Assembly (NCBI GenBank): GCA_024449915.1
Contig: JAMZAV010001745.1
Coordinates: forward strand, 1 to 64,000
DNA length: 64,000 nt
Source: Sweltsa coloradensis
Taxonomy: Eukaryota; Arthropoda; Insecta; Plecoptera; Chloroperlidae
Reading direction: 5' to 3'
Shown here: positions 1-9,231 of the stretch, piece after piece
Position numbering within the stretch: position 1 is the stretch's first letter
How the letters are laid out: every line of letters begins with the position of its first letter
Position numbers and translations under genes: made by a program
Notes under the pieces: generated by a model
Database searches by the model: none
The model's input: only the letters and a program-made list of their open reading frames with translations
What the model was told of the DNA's origin: nothing

Positions 1-963
1 CATACTATGCAGTAAGGATGATTTTCGCTGGTTTTCCGTAGCGTTACTATGAAACGATATCATTAAGAAATAGAATGAATTTGCTACACAAAGTTGCCTA
101 TCAAATTCAACAACTTTGAACGCCGATTGCTATTAATCTGCAATGTAATCCATGAGTCGAAAATTGTTGTCTAAAACAGTCAAATAAGGTCGCACTATTT
201 TCTTTAGGAAACAGGCGCGGAGCATTACAGGAGTGGCATTACCGGAGTTGAAAAAGTCACGTGATATGCAGGCCCCCTAACAAAGAAACACACCCTGACG
301 CCCGTCTGACAGACGTGGTAGTATGGCGAGGCACGGGTGGCGCACCCGTCTGGCAGACAAGGTAGTATGGCAAGTGGTTAACACGATTCCGGCTAAACCA
401 ATACTCCAATTGCTATGAAATTTTCTGGAGGGCTTCGAAATCTCTGAACTTAGAACTGCCACGTTTTTGAGCGCAATCGAAAAATTATTTCTCATAAAAA
501 TAGCAATTTTACGATTTTTTTTTCGATTTTTAAAAACTTTTTTCGACTTAAAACATCTACATGCTTTATCCGATTGTAATGATATTTTTACAGAACCTTA
601 ATTTTATGAATTGATATATTCGTGTGAAATTTGAGCGGATTCGAAATTTTTTTTCTCATGATAATCGCAATTTTACAATTTTTTTGATTTTTAAAATTTC
701 TTTGACTTTTAACACCGACATGCTTTATCCGATTGTAATTATTTTTTCTCAGAACCTTAATTTTATAAAATAATATATTTGTGTGAAATTTGAGCGTAGG
801 CCTAATCGAAAATTATTTCTCATGAAAATCGCAATTTTACGCTTTTTTTGTTTAAAAAAAATTACGCTCATCCAACAATGCGCATGAAAAAGCGTTTGCG
901 AAGCTTCCTAGTGTTCTAAAACATCACAACTCTTAACTAACCAGTGCCCGCTTGTTATTCCAG
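1..963. other. Repeat-filled stretch upstream of the first plus-strand exon
   Basis: No coding exon is visible here before 964. Positions about 302-375 hold two direct copies of a short unit reading CCCGTCTG.CAGAC followed by GTAGTATGGC. From about 375 on the sequence is a copy of the element family that also occurs at 42782-43250 and 59742-60518. Earlier exons of the gene ending at 1738 must lie at lower coordinates, outside the window. Confidence 0.6.
375..895 (+). mobile_element. Non-autonomous DNA element, GGATGAGCGTA-end family, copy 1 (truncated)
   Basis: The sequence from TTAACACGATTCCGGCTAAA onward matches 42900-43250 in the same orientation and 59742-60420 in the opposite one. It contains the diagnostic internal run AACTTAGAACTGCCACG and ends with TTACGCTCATCCAACAA followed by CTTCCTAGTGTT. 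The left end carrying the GGATGAGCGTAGCGAGCG motif is missing, so this copy looks truncated. No open reading frame is present, so any transposition would need an enzyme supplied from elsewhere. Superfamily is not assigned. Confidence 0.7.
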
Positions 964-1116
964 CAAAGCCGCAAGATGGGACTGGAACACGGACAGGACG
1001 AGATAAGGCAGATCGGAGAGGAGCTGTGGCCGATGTTTGCCTACAAGGGCTTCCTAGTTGCGAGTGCTGTCCGTCAGTTGAGACGCGAGATTGAGGAGGA
1101 AGACGAGAAAACCAAG
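964..1116 (+). CDS. Penultimate coding exon of an unrecognised gene
   Basis: The exon is bounded by a good acceptor (TTGTTATTCCAG, ending at 963) and a donor (AAG then GTGAAT, from 1117). It is exactly 51 codons and open in phase 0, and it splices in phase 0 to the exon at 1640. The encoded segment contains RKMGLEHGQDEIRQIGEELW, then a short hydrophobic stretch MFAYKGFLVASAV, then a highly charged run RQLRREIEEEDEKTK. That layout suggests a membrane-proximal or helical segment followed by an acidic-basic coiled region. I do not recognise the family and give no function. The matched splice phase with the next exon and the GC content above its flanks make it a real coding exon rather than chance. 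Upstream exons are outside the window. It lies antisense to FAK. Confidence 0.6.
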
Positions 1117-1639
1117 GTGAATGCTAAGTTCTTCAGTCAATCTTAGCCGGAGGTCGTTCAATGGGATATACCCGTCATTAAGCTGTACTTCGTAGTAGCA
1201 ACAACCTTGTTTCAAGGTTCCCCAACTCTGCTAGGAGATTTATACTGGACCTTGGCCTCAAGTAAAAGAATACTCAGACAGCATTTGAGGCACAGACGCC
1301 ATTGTAATGTACACGGAGACTCCTAGACACTTTTTGAAAATTATTTAATATTGTAGATAAATCTATTCAGATCCATTACAACAATCCAGATGTTATGAAG
1401 TTAACGGTCTTGGTAGCTTAGGGGTAAATCACCCAACTGTCTATCGGGACACCAGAATTGGATAACCCGCTGAAATGGATTTTGTAATTTCTAAATTGAT
1501 TTCCATTTAATAAAAAAAATGTTTGGATTTATTTTATTTTATCGGTAGGTACGGTACTTGTTTCTGAGTAATAAATAATTGTTGCTATTGTTGACAAACC
1601 GTGAAATGGGAATCTATCTAATCTGTTAAATTGTTGCAG
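1117..1639 (+). other. Intron of the unrecognised plus-strand gene, with a tRNA-like SINE fragment
   Basis: The intron has GTGAAT at its 5' end and TTGTTGCAG at its 3' end. Inside, 1391-1510 resembles 29360-29460 in the same orientation. Both carry a tRNA A-box-like run GGTAGCTTAGGGGT preceded by GAAGTTAAC or CAAGTTAAC, so this is probably a fragment of a tRNA-derived SINE. Confidence 0.55.
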
Positions 1640-1738
1640 GGATCTGAACAGCTTAATGTCAACGAGGTAGCCTCACATGAAGATCAGAATCAGCTTGAGC
1701 TGCAGAACCACATCGCGAAAGTATTCAGAGCCTCTTGA
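1640..1738 (+). CDS. Terminal coding exon of the unrecognised gene
   Basis: It begins directly after the acceptor TTGTTGCAG and continues in phase 0 from the exon ending at 1116. It encodes 32 residues and stops at TGA (1736-1738). The tail is hydrophilic and rich in Glu, Gln and Asn, including VNEVASHEDQNQLELQNH, and ends IAKVFRAS. A canonical poly(A) signal lies about 130 bp downstream, as expected for a last exon. Together the two exons give 83 C-terminal residues of the protein. The family is not recognised and no domain name is proposed. Confidence 0.6.
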   Translation, partial: GSEQLNVNEVASHEDQNQLELQNHIAKVFRAS

Positions 1739-1865
1739 CGACTGAACGCAAAGAGTCCGATATTCCAGTACCAACAATATGACAAACTGTTGCAGTCTTC
1801 TCTGCGTGCACCAATGGAATAATCATTACAAAAACTAAAAACCCTGTTCAAGTTCCGATACTTAC

Positions 1866-1871
1866 AATAAA
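1866..1871 (+). terminator. Poly(A) signal AATAAA
   Basis: This is a canonical AATAAA about 130 bp after the TGA at 1736-1738, on the same strand. It is the most likely 3'-end signal for the plus-strand gene. The hexamer is common in AT-rich DNA, so the assignment rests on position. Confidence 0.5.
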
Positions 1872-1970
1872 GTTGCAACCAAGGCCGAACTATGAAGTGA
1901 TTATTTACTTGACGAATTATGTACGGTGTACTTTAAACAAGTTTTATAAATTTGTACAATAGTAGTAACT

Positions 1971-2341
1971 AAGGTTGCCCATCGATATCGATACGCACAA
2001 TTAATTTCGTATCGATATTTGTTTTCTACATCGCAATATTTTTAAGTACCAAAATTGAGTTAAAAACGCGTAAAAAATGAAGAAATTTGGTTTTGAGTAG
2101 CTTCGGCATCGAGTGATTCTGCAGTATCCATTTGACATCGCGTCGTTTGCTGCCTAGAGTGCACACGGCACGGCTCGAACTAGCGTCATACAGTGTCGTG
2201 GCGATGGGAAGACGCACATGTTGGGGGAACTGCCATGGAAACTATATTTAAAAATTGGAGGGAAAATATCGATATTTATCGATATCGCTTGGCCATTTTT
2301 TTTCGATATCGATAATGGATTTTCATATCGTTGGGCATCCC
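1971..2341. mobile_element. hAT-like MITE with ATCGATATCGAT ends
   Basis: The ends are imperfect inverted repeats: AGGTTGCCCATCGATATCGA on the left, and on the right the complement of AGGGATGCCCAACGATATG. The element is flanked on both sides by the same 11 bases, TAGTAGTAACT (1960-1970 and 2342-2352), which I read as a target-site duplication blurred by the local TAG repeat. The interior is non-coding. Confidence 0.7.
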
Positions 2342-3240
2342 TAGTAGTAACTATAATAAATAAAATTATACATATAAATATTTATAGTAATAAATTATAA
2401 TTTTAAAAACTATAGTAAATTGGAAAGTACTTATCAATCTATCATTTAACTTGTCTAGAACATTTCTGTTGAAGCATATCAGATAGCAGCTCTTCTAAAA
2501 CAGAAGTAGTCAATATATTCTATAAAGTGGATGGTACGTAGTGTTAAAAGGGTCTAAGACTCTACGTAACTAGTACAAGGTTCTTCTTTCATTGTGAGAG
2601 CTCAACAGATGCAAGAAACGGAAACAACTCAGTGCACACACAGATAGGACTGTGCGGGTAAGCTTTTGACAGTCGGGTACGGTTCGGATTCAAGTACTAA
2701 ACTAGTTACGGTTGTTGGGTCAGGTAGAGTAGAGAAAGACGCCCGTTATACTACTCCATGCTAAACAGATAGTAGTACTATTAAATTTTACTTGTAAGAA
2801 TCTTACATTGTTAATTCCACCCAATTAATTTTCTATCTTAGGTATGTGATTTATATTTTGTGTACCTTTTTTTGACTATTGGGTGGGCCCCCAAATACCC
2901 AACCAGAAATTTTGGATATACACACACCTATACTTACAAAACCAGAAAACACAACAAAGAAAAATAAGATTGGCCTACACAAACTAGCTACAAGCACTAC
3001 AGAGAAACACCAAATACTGTAAGAGGAACAGCTTCACAATTTAATATGGTCTACTCGGACTGCCCACATTTAACACAGGCGGCGGTGGCAAAGAAAACCC
3101 TAAGGTAGGTAAGGCCTGGAACTAATAGACGGATTTCAAAATCACCAGCGTCCTCTATATTACGTCCGTTTGTTTTTTGTTTGTTAGCCTTCTTTGGTAC
3201 ACTTGTGCGTCCACCCACCATTGTGGTGAACAAGTATTTG

Positions 3241-3405
3241 AAGTTGCGCAAAGCATTACGGGAGAAAGGGCATTTACACACTAAATAACATATACTCGGG
3301 TGTGTCTAGAACGCGTTTCCAACACAGTCTGTACAGTCCACCACAATCCCAAGTATATGACATTTAGCATGTAAATGCCCTTTCTTCCATAATGCTTTGC
3401 AACGG
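3241..3405. repeat. Fold-back (inverted repeat) element
   Basis: The left arm GTTGCGCAAAGCATTACGGG continues into AGAAAGGGCATTTAC. It pairs with GTAAATGCCCTTTCTTCC and then ATAATGCTTTGCAAC at 3371-3404. Inner parts such as CATATACTCGGG and CCCAAGTATATG also pair. The whole could form a long imperfect hairpin of about 165 bases. No target duplication was identified. Confidence 0.6.
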
Positions 3406-4178
3406 AACGCACATGCGCAACTAACTCTGAAAATGGTCTTTTGCCATTGCATTGTTGCCATGAGATAAAGAAGTTGAACTTCTTTGTCGATTAGAGAGAT
3501 GTTAGTAGCGCAAGTGGCGCGGCGGTGAGTTGGCCTGGAACTTCATAGAATTCTTCGTCATTTGTTTTCGCCCATATTTCCCTTTCAGTCGACCGTATTA
3601 ATACTTAATAGTGAAGATTATTCCTATTACTGTACTTGGTAACACGGTGAGTAACTAAGTAATACGTGCAGTATCCATACAGGAGCACCAACCTTTCAGC
3701 GAACAAGGACAAGGGTAATGTTTCCATACGGTAGCTTGCGGGAGAAAGAGAAACACAACGTGAATACATTATTCATCAATACGTTAGGCTAGAGAGTGAT
3801 CCTTTACAAGTTAATGAACTTCCCTCTATATGTGTTAGGTACAGCCACTGACATGAATCAAGCAGCAGATGTACGGACATAAGTACCATTCATCTGTAAC
3901 TCCCCACTAGCTACTGTCCTTGTAAGTTATAACTACTTAATTCTGGATGTAAATAGGTTATTTCTGCAGGGGAGTGGCCCAATAATATTAGTTTTTTAAA
4001 GATTAATAATATGGTTTTACTGAAATGGTTAGAAAGTGAAAATGGTTAATATGTCAAATTTAAGGTGTTTGTGATATTACGTCCTTGAACAATGGAGTTC
4101 TTTTATAAACTTACAAAACATGATTGTGTCAACTACATAAAACTTGAGATATGTTGGCTATAGTACAACAAATCTCAC

Positions 4179-4401
4179 CTTTCCGGTTCCAAAGCGACGT
4201 ATTGCTCTGCGTGACGAGCCTACAGTAGCCGTCAATCAGGTCCGCCAAGCTCTCTGCCACCTCGAGCGAGACGCACGTCAACGTGAGTGTCTCGGACGTT
4301 CCCGCCACCCTGAGTTGCACCACCGCCTTGCGATGAGTGTCGCAGTCTGAGACGAGGGTCTGTATCGCCTGGATCCGGTCAAACTCCGCCATGCGAGTCG
4401 G
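4179..4401 (-). CDS. Fak: FAK FERM-domain exon (F3 lobe)
   Basis: This is the fifth coding exon of focal adhesion kinase seen in the window. It is preceded by the acceptor GTGGTTCCAG and followed by the donor AAG|GTGAGA. It encodes 74 codons plus one base, so the next exon must start in phase 1. It covers the F3 (PH-like) lobe of the FERM domain, with the hallmark AESLADLIDGYCRLV matching the vertebrate AENMADLIDGYCRLV, and VVQLRVAGTSETLTLT as the preceding strand pair. FAK is the cytoplasmic tyrosine kinase of integrin adhesions, and its FERM domain both targets it to membranes and holds the kinase inactive. The following linker, kinase and FAT exons are not in the window. Confidence 0.93.
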
Positions 4402-5482
4402 CTGGAACCACAAAACGTTGCTCTACTAGAGTCGGACCAGGACGCGAGGCAAGGAGGCGCGCGCGCGCTCGCTTGCCTTCAGACGGTTAAAAAGCTCAAT
4501 GTAAAACATCAGTGCTGTCAGTAAGGTTAGGTTGTCATCACAGGCAATGTTATAAAACACTCAAAAATGCAAAGTTGCAAATATAACAAGGAGAATATAA
4601 ATACGTACCAAATAATTATTATATCACTTAATACCAATACCATTCATAACCTTATTAACCAGTTCACTTTATTTTTTTAAACTAAGTAATAATGACAGTT
4701 GACATTTTGGTTAACGAATTGTGGAAAATGCCTACTGGCTAGTATAGATTGGAGAAGGGCCGAAAGGTTGGTAAAGAATAGAGAACATTAGCCCAGCCTG
4801 AAGGGCTGAAAGTGACATTAATAATTTTTACTCAACATGTGACCATACATGTGGCTACCTGATCGAGTTTGATATACTCGTTGCTACTAGTGTCAGCAAG
4901 CTAAGAAAAACCCTTCAAAACCAAGAAAATAAATGGAGACAGTACAGTTTAATTCCCAGGCAATAACCTTCACGCCAGTTGATTCCCCACCCAACGTCTA
5001 CACTCTACATGAACCTAGTTTCCTAACCGAACTCACAAACACATTCACTGTCTTCTCCTACAATGAGAAATAGGTTCCCTCCAGATTCTAACATGTCCAT
5101 GCAAACAGGCCGGTGTAAATCTAAAAACAATGCAGTTCTCAAATGATTAAATCTTATATCAGGCAGTTAGTTTCACACAATATTATATTATATAATAATA
5201 TTTGTTCACACTTGGACTGGTAGCTTGAATTTCAAGAATTATCAAAACTGCAAACAATGCAGTTTTATCACACCTATTATGTATGGATATATAGAAATCA
5301 ATCCAGAAATTAAAGAAACCATCTTAACGGGGTATAAAGTGGTTGTTTAAAGTTCTGCTTAAATACTGGTTTTGTATTAAGAAAGAGAAAATCAAAAGGA
5401 GTAAAAGCTTACATTACATTTTTTTAGGCAGCTGTTAAAAGAACAAAGATACATAAATACGTACACTACGTATGTTAGTACT

Positions 5483-5772
5483 AGGAAAACACCAAAGTCG
5501 TTGTTAGACGAGTGAGCGTGTCATGTGTTGAGTACCAGGGAACATATAAGGACATATAAGAACATAGGCCTATAAGGTATAATTTATAAATGATAGGGTC
5601 TTGAGATTAGTATGTGTAAAAACGCGTCAACTGTAAGGCCATAATGCGCCACTCTAGCCTATGATAGGCTCGGGAGGAAAGAACCATGCGTAGGGGGAGG
5701 AAAGGGAATGTTACCGGGTACTCAACACATGGCTTGCTCACTCGTCTAACAACGACACTTAAATGTTTTCCT
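5483..5772. mobile_element. TIR element, TAGGAAAAC family, copy 1
   Basis: The terminal inverted repeats are about 55 bp. Both start AGGAAAAC and carry CGTTGTTAGACGAGTGAGC and then CATGTGTTGAGTACC. The interior includes AACTGTAAGGCCATAATG and CCACTCTAGCCTATGATAGG, which recur at about 7058-7238 and in altered form at 37050-37110. There is no open frame. Confidence 0.72.
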
Positions 5773-6443
5773 AATTATGAATAATTATTTAGGATAAAGA
5801 CTTAAGAGGGTGCGCTGAGCTTGGCTCAACTCAAATGCGCGCAAACAGGTGTTGATGATTTCTGCTGAACGGTTGGTAATATCACTACCAAATTTTGAGT
5901 GGATGTTAATAAAGTACTTTTATATTGATATCCGTAATTGGTTGCACAAAATAAGCCTTAAAGATCCATTGCGAGACATAAGTCCAAAACATGAAAAAAT
6001 GGGAAATCCAAAACATAGATTACAATTCTGGAAATTCCCACCAAACCGTTTATCTAACAATAAAACCAAATTAACCTGCGCGTTCACATTGATTTAAACG
6101 TTGTTATCCATTATGCAAATTTGAGTTAAAAAAATCTGTACGCTTGGAATAAATTCCCAAAGTTGACCAAAATTTAGTAAATTTTGGTGATTTTACTAAA
6201 TTTTAATTCAAAATCAATTAATTAATATAGGAATACGCATAATGAATAACATAGATTTATTCTTGATAAACGTTAGTGTGAAATTTGATAATGGTGTGAT
6301 AAACCGTTTACCCGGAAAAATCAGAAAGCTGAGCGCTTAAACTCGCCTCCGTTCTAGCCTCAGCATACCCTCTTAAGATCAGTAGAAAAATAAACAAAAT
6401 GTATAGTTGTTACTATAAGAATAAATTATATAGACATTGGACA

Positions 6444-6813
6444 TGAATGAGCCACGAGAGTGTTTTTTACCACTTGAATATCACATGCAGCAGTTTCTTT
6501 TTGGGTTTAGTCCATTTATTTATTTGTTAGATACTATATTGGCCTACATTTATTTAAATATGCATTTCACTTTTTGAACCTTGTAACGGTCATAAGTGTT
6601 AACTGAAAGGGTGGGGGTGGATTGGCTGGTTAATCTACAACCACCATTATAATTAATGTTTATAACCGTTACAAGTTTCAAAAAGTTAAATGCACATTTA
6701 AATTAATGTAGGCCGATATAGTAACTAACAAATAAATAAATTGACTAAATGCAGAAAGTAAATGCTGCATGTGATATTCAACTGGTAAAAAAGACTCCCA
6801 TATGGCTCATTCA
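6444..6813. mobile_element. Long palindromic fold-back MITE
   Basis: The two halves are imperfect reverse complements over about 150 bp each, starting TGAATGAGCC on the left and ending GGCTCATTCA on the right. Matching inner blocks include GCCTACATTTATTTAAAT with ATTTAAATTAATGTAGGC, and CTTTTTGAACCTTGTAACGG with CCGTTACAAGTTTCAAAAAG. The spacer is about 60 bp. No coding capacity. Confidence 0.75.
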
Positions 6814-7057
6814 GGTCAAAAGCTAATAATATCAATAGTAATGCAAATAATTTAGATGTGCGCATATTATGGCTTTAACTGGGAATAGGATAGACGTTAA
6901 AGAAAGAAAGAAAGAGAGAAATAAATAAATGTTATAGCCGATCCTTGCAGGTTGTAGCCTCTGAAGATACAGAGGAAGTATGGGCTGTACGGCTCTACCT
7001 AAGCAACCGTTTTTGCCACCATAACCGGTTACGCTTGTAATGAATGTAATGTATGTA

Positions 7058-7238
7058 ATGTAATAGGGTTTTGAGTTTAGTTGGTATAAGGGCAAGTCAA
7101 CTGTAAGGCCATAATGCACCACTCTAGCCTATGATAGGCTAGGAGAGGCCTTAGGTAGGGGGAAGAAAGGGAATGTTCCCGGGTACTCAACACATGACTC
7201 GCTCACTCGTCTAACAACGACTTTGGTGTTTTTCTAGT
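7058..7238. mobile_element. TAGGAAAAC family, partial copy
   Basis: It shares the right half of the 5483-5772 element: CAACTGTAAGGCCATAATG, CCTATGATAGGCTAGGAG and the right terminal repeat GAGTACCCGGGAACATTCCC read on the complement. The left terminal repeat is absent. Confidence 0.65.
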
Positions 7239-7750
7239 CAAGTTGGCAAAGGCGCCCTTATACCCGAAATGTGGAAGACCTAGGTTCAAACCCCCGGTTG
7301 GGAAAGATTTTTTTATTTCTGGATTGTAATTAAAAAATTATAAAACATGTTTTGAAATGCATGCAATACTATGGAAAACATAGCCAGTACAAAATACGAG
7401 TAAAGATTGCAAGGTTTACTCAATCTCCCAGTGGAATTTAGGGGAACCTTGAACGAGGAATATTCAATATACCTTGGTAACTGCTACACATGTAATCACA
7501 GCCTGACAAAAATGATTCGATAAAAATGACTTCTTCAAGAACAAAATGCATTGTTAAAACTTTTAAATGTCTCGCTACCCGTTGAAAACATTTTTATTTA
7601 TTGGGTTGTTACTTGTTTTATATTATATCATATTTCACGTCCTGAAGAAGAAGACAAAAAGGTCTTTGAAACGTCAACATAAGACCATGTATACCACCGC
7701 TACAAAACAACCCGATAAATAAAATTGAAATGCATTGTTGAATGAAATTA

Positions 7751-7960
7751 GAGATGGACTGATACCGATACTGAGAATTGGCCGATACTGGTGGTATCGG
7801 TAAAATACGTATCGGAAGATTTTGACGATACCGATACCATCTCTTCAACTTTAGTTCAGCCAATTCACATAATGTTGATAACTCAAAAGTCAAAACTTAT
7901 ATCTTATACATCTTAATTTCTAGGTAATTATAAATAAATAGGTATCAGAATCGGTTCGGA
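7751..7960. repeat. ATCGGTATCGG-rich MITE
   Basis: It opens AGAGATGGACTGATACCGAT and reaches the inverted sequence ATACCGATACCATCTCT at about 7830-7846, with more TATCGG motifs to 7960. The inverted AGAGATGG ends suggest a small hAT-type MITE. No clear target duplication was found. Confidence 0.5.
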
Positions 7961-8091
7961 AAAAAGTAGTATCGGCTAACTGCCAAATGTGTCCCATTCC
8001 CTCTTAAATAATAATACACTCAATGGCATACGCAACATAATGGTAGGCCTATGTTTTGTTTCTGTCAATGGTAAATGCTCGTGGTACTCAC

Positions 8092-8358
8092 GGCGGTGGC
8101 TCGATGCGTCATGTAGGATATCCCCAGGTCGGGTCCGATGACCAGCTCGACGGGTATCGACCAGCCCGAGCCGAGGTCGCAGATGAACCTCTCCTGGTCG
8201 AACCGGTAGTGCGCGCGGAGCAGGTCAAAGAACTTGAACATGCAGTCGAGCTCGCTGAGTGCCGAGACCTTCTTGAAGTGTTGCTGGATGAGCTTGCGCA
8301 GGGCCTTGGGCTTCATGCCGTCCAGCACCGTGCGCGGTAGGAACTTGTTGAGCCCGAT
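8092..8358 (-). CDS. Fak: FAK FERM-domain exon (F2 end and F3 start)
   Basis: The exon has 89 codons in phase 0 at both ends, with acceptor CTGTGTAG and donor GCC|GTGAGT. It continues without gap from the 8883-9032 exon and into 4179-4401. Recognisable FAK landmarks are KPKALRKLIQQHFKKV, corresponding to the vertebrate basic patch KAKTLRKLIQQTF known to bind phosphoinositides, then FKFFDLLRAHYRFDQERF and LGSGWSIPVELVIGP. The basic patch is intact in charge, which supports a conserved membrane-binding function of the FERM domain. Strong GC3 bias compared with the AT-rich introns also marks it as coding. Confidence 0.95.
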
Positions 8359-8882
8359 CTACACAGAGAGCACAGTGACGTCAGGTGAAACTAGGGGTGC
8401 ACACGGTAATCTATGCAGCTATGCTCAATGTCATTTTGATAATAATATTATTGAACAACACCTTTACTGAAAAATCTTTTCCAAAATGCGACATGTGATA
8501 TGTGTATATTACTAATTACTGTAGTTAATGAAATACAGTATTTTGGACTGTACATTATTCGCATTATTATTACTTGCATTGCATTGCATTATTGCATTAT
8601 TATTGCTTGCATTGCATTATTACTGCATATTTTATCATTAAAAAATAAATGAAATTAATCCCATATTTTAGGTACGTATGTGTGTACATAGTTGTCTTCC
8701 AGCAAACACTTTTTGATAACCAAAAGTTTAAAAAGTAGGTTATAAATAGCAGGTTAATACCTTTAATTGCATAATGTTGGCACCCTACTTTTTGAACTAG
8801 AAATTTAAAAATAAACCTTCTGCCTATGATTTGCAAGCTGTTGTGCCCAGAATACATAATGCTATGTTTGGCGTGTGATTAC
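8359..8882 (-). other. Short FAK intron
   Basis: It is bounded by GTAATC and CTGTGTAG. It contains a low-complexity run around 8560-8635 made of GCATTGCATTATT repeats, and otherwise nothing recognisable. Confidence 0.6.
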
Positions 8883-9032
8883 CTCTCTCTCCAAGTATTC
8901 CAAGTTGGACTTCTTGTCTAGGGCGATCTGAGGCATGTCTTTGAAGAAGTATCGTATCTCCAGACAACAGAGCTGTACAGCCACGTCCTGGTCTAGCGTA
9001 GTGTGGTCGGCACACAGGTAGTCGTTGCGCAC
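8883..9032 (-). CDS. Fak: FAK FERM-domain exon (F2 lobe)
   Basis: The exon has 50 codons, phase 0 at both ends, acceptor CGTGTTTCCAG and donor GAG|GTAATC. It encodes the first part of the F2 acyl-CoA-binding-like lobe, with QLCCLEIRYFFKDMPQIALD aligning to the vertebrate [20 protein letters not shown]. In vertebrate FAK this lobe docks the kinase C-lobe in the autoinhibited form. Of the pocket positions I remember (Tyr180, Met183, Asn193, Val196), the Met and Asn are kept, Tyr is Phe, and Val is replaced by Tyr. The overlapping frame open from 8824 to 9051 is a shadow of this exon. Confidence 0.94.
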
Positions 9033-9231
9033 CTGGAAACACGCGTTGCATTAGAACTAGCCTTGTGGTAGCTTGTCTAGCTCACAAGTCACATCATTCA
9101 GTTTGTCACTCAATGGACCGATAAAAGATAAAGTACAAGACCCAGTCTATTCATAAAAAATGAAACTATATAACAGGTAGTCACGTGATGAATTCTATTT
9201 ATTTGTATAAAGTCTATTACAAACTTCTATA

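Larger units (their letters stand above)
1739..4178. other. 3' flank of the plus-strand gene, also the expected FAK intron
   Basis: The stretch holds the poly(A) signal at 1866, a hAT-like element at 1971-2341 and a fold-back structure at 3241-3405. I see no FAK exon below 4179, although FAK must continue because the exon at 4179-4401 ends in phase 1 on a good donor. Confidence 0.55.
4402..8091 (-). other. FAK intron with several MITEs
   Basis: The intron is 3.7 kb and starts with donor GTGAGT. It contains a local GC hairpin near 4440-4480, a TIR element at 5483-5772, a long palindromic element at 6444-6813, a half copy of the 5483 element at about 7058-7238, a tRNA-like stretch near 7240-7310, a possible retroelement tail near 7640-7720, and a run of ATCGGTATCGG motifs at 7751-7960. 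No coding exon is seen. Confidence 0.65.

Noticed and set aside
3051..3281. Minus-strand frame containing MVGGRTSVPKK, resembling a THAP-type start
   Set aside because: The cysteines and histidines of a THAP finger are absent and its upstream part is an arm of the fold-back at 3241-3405.
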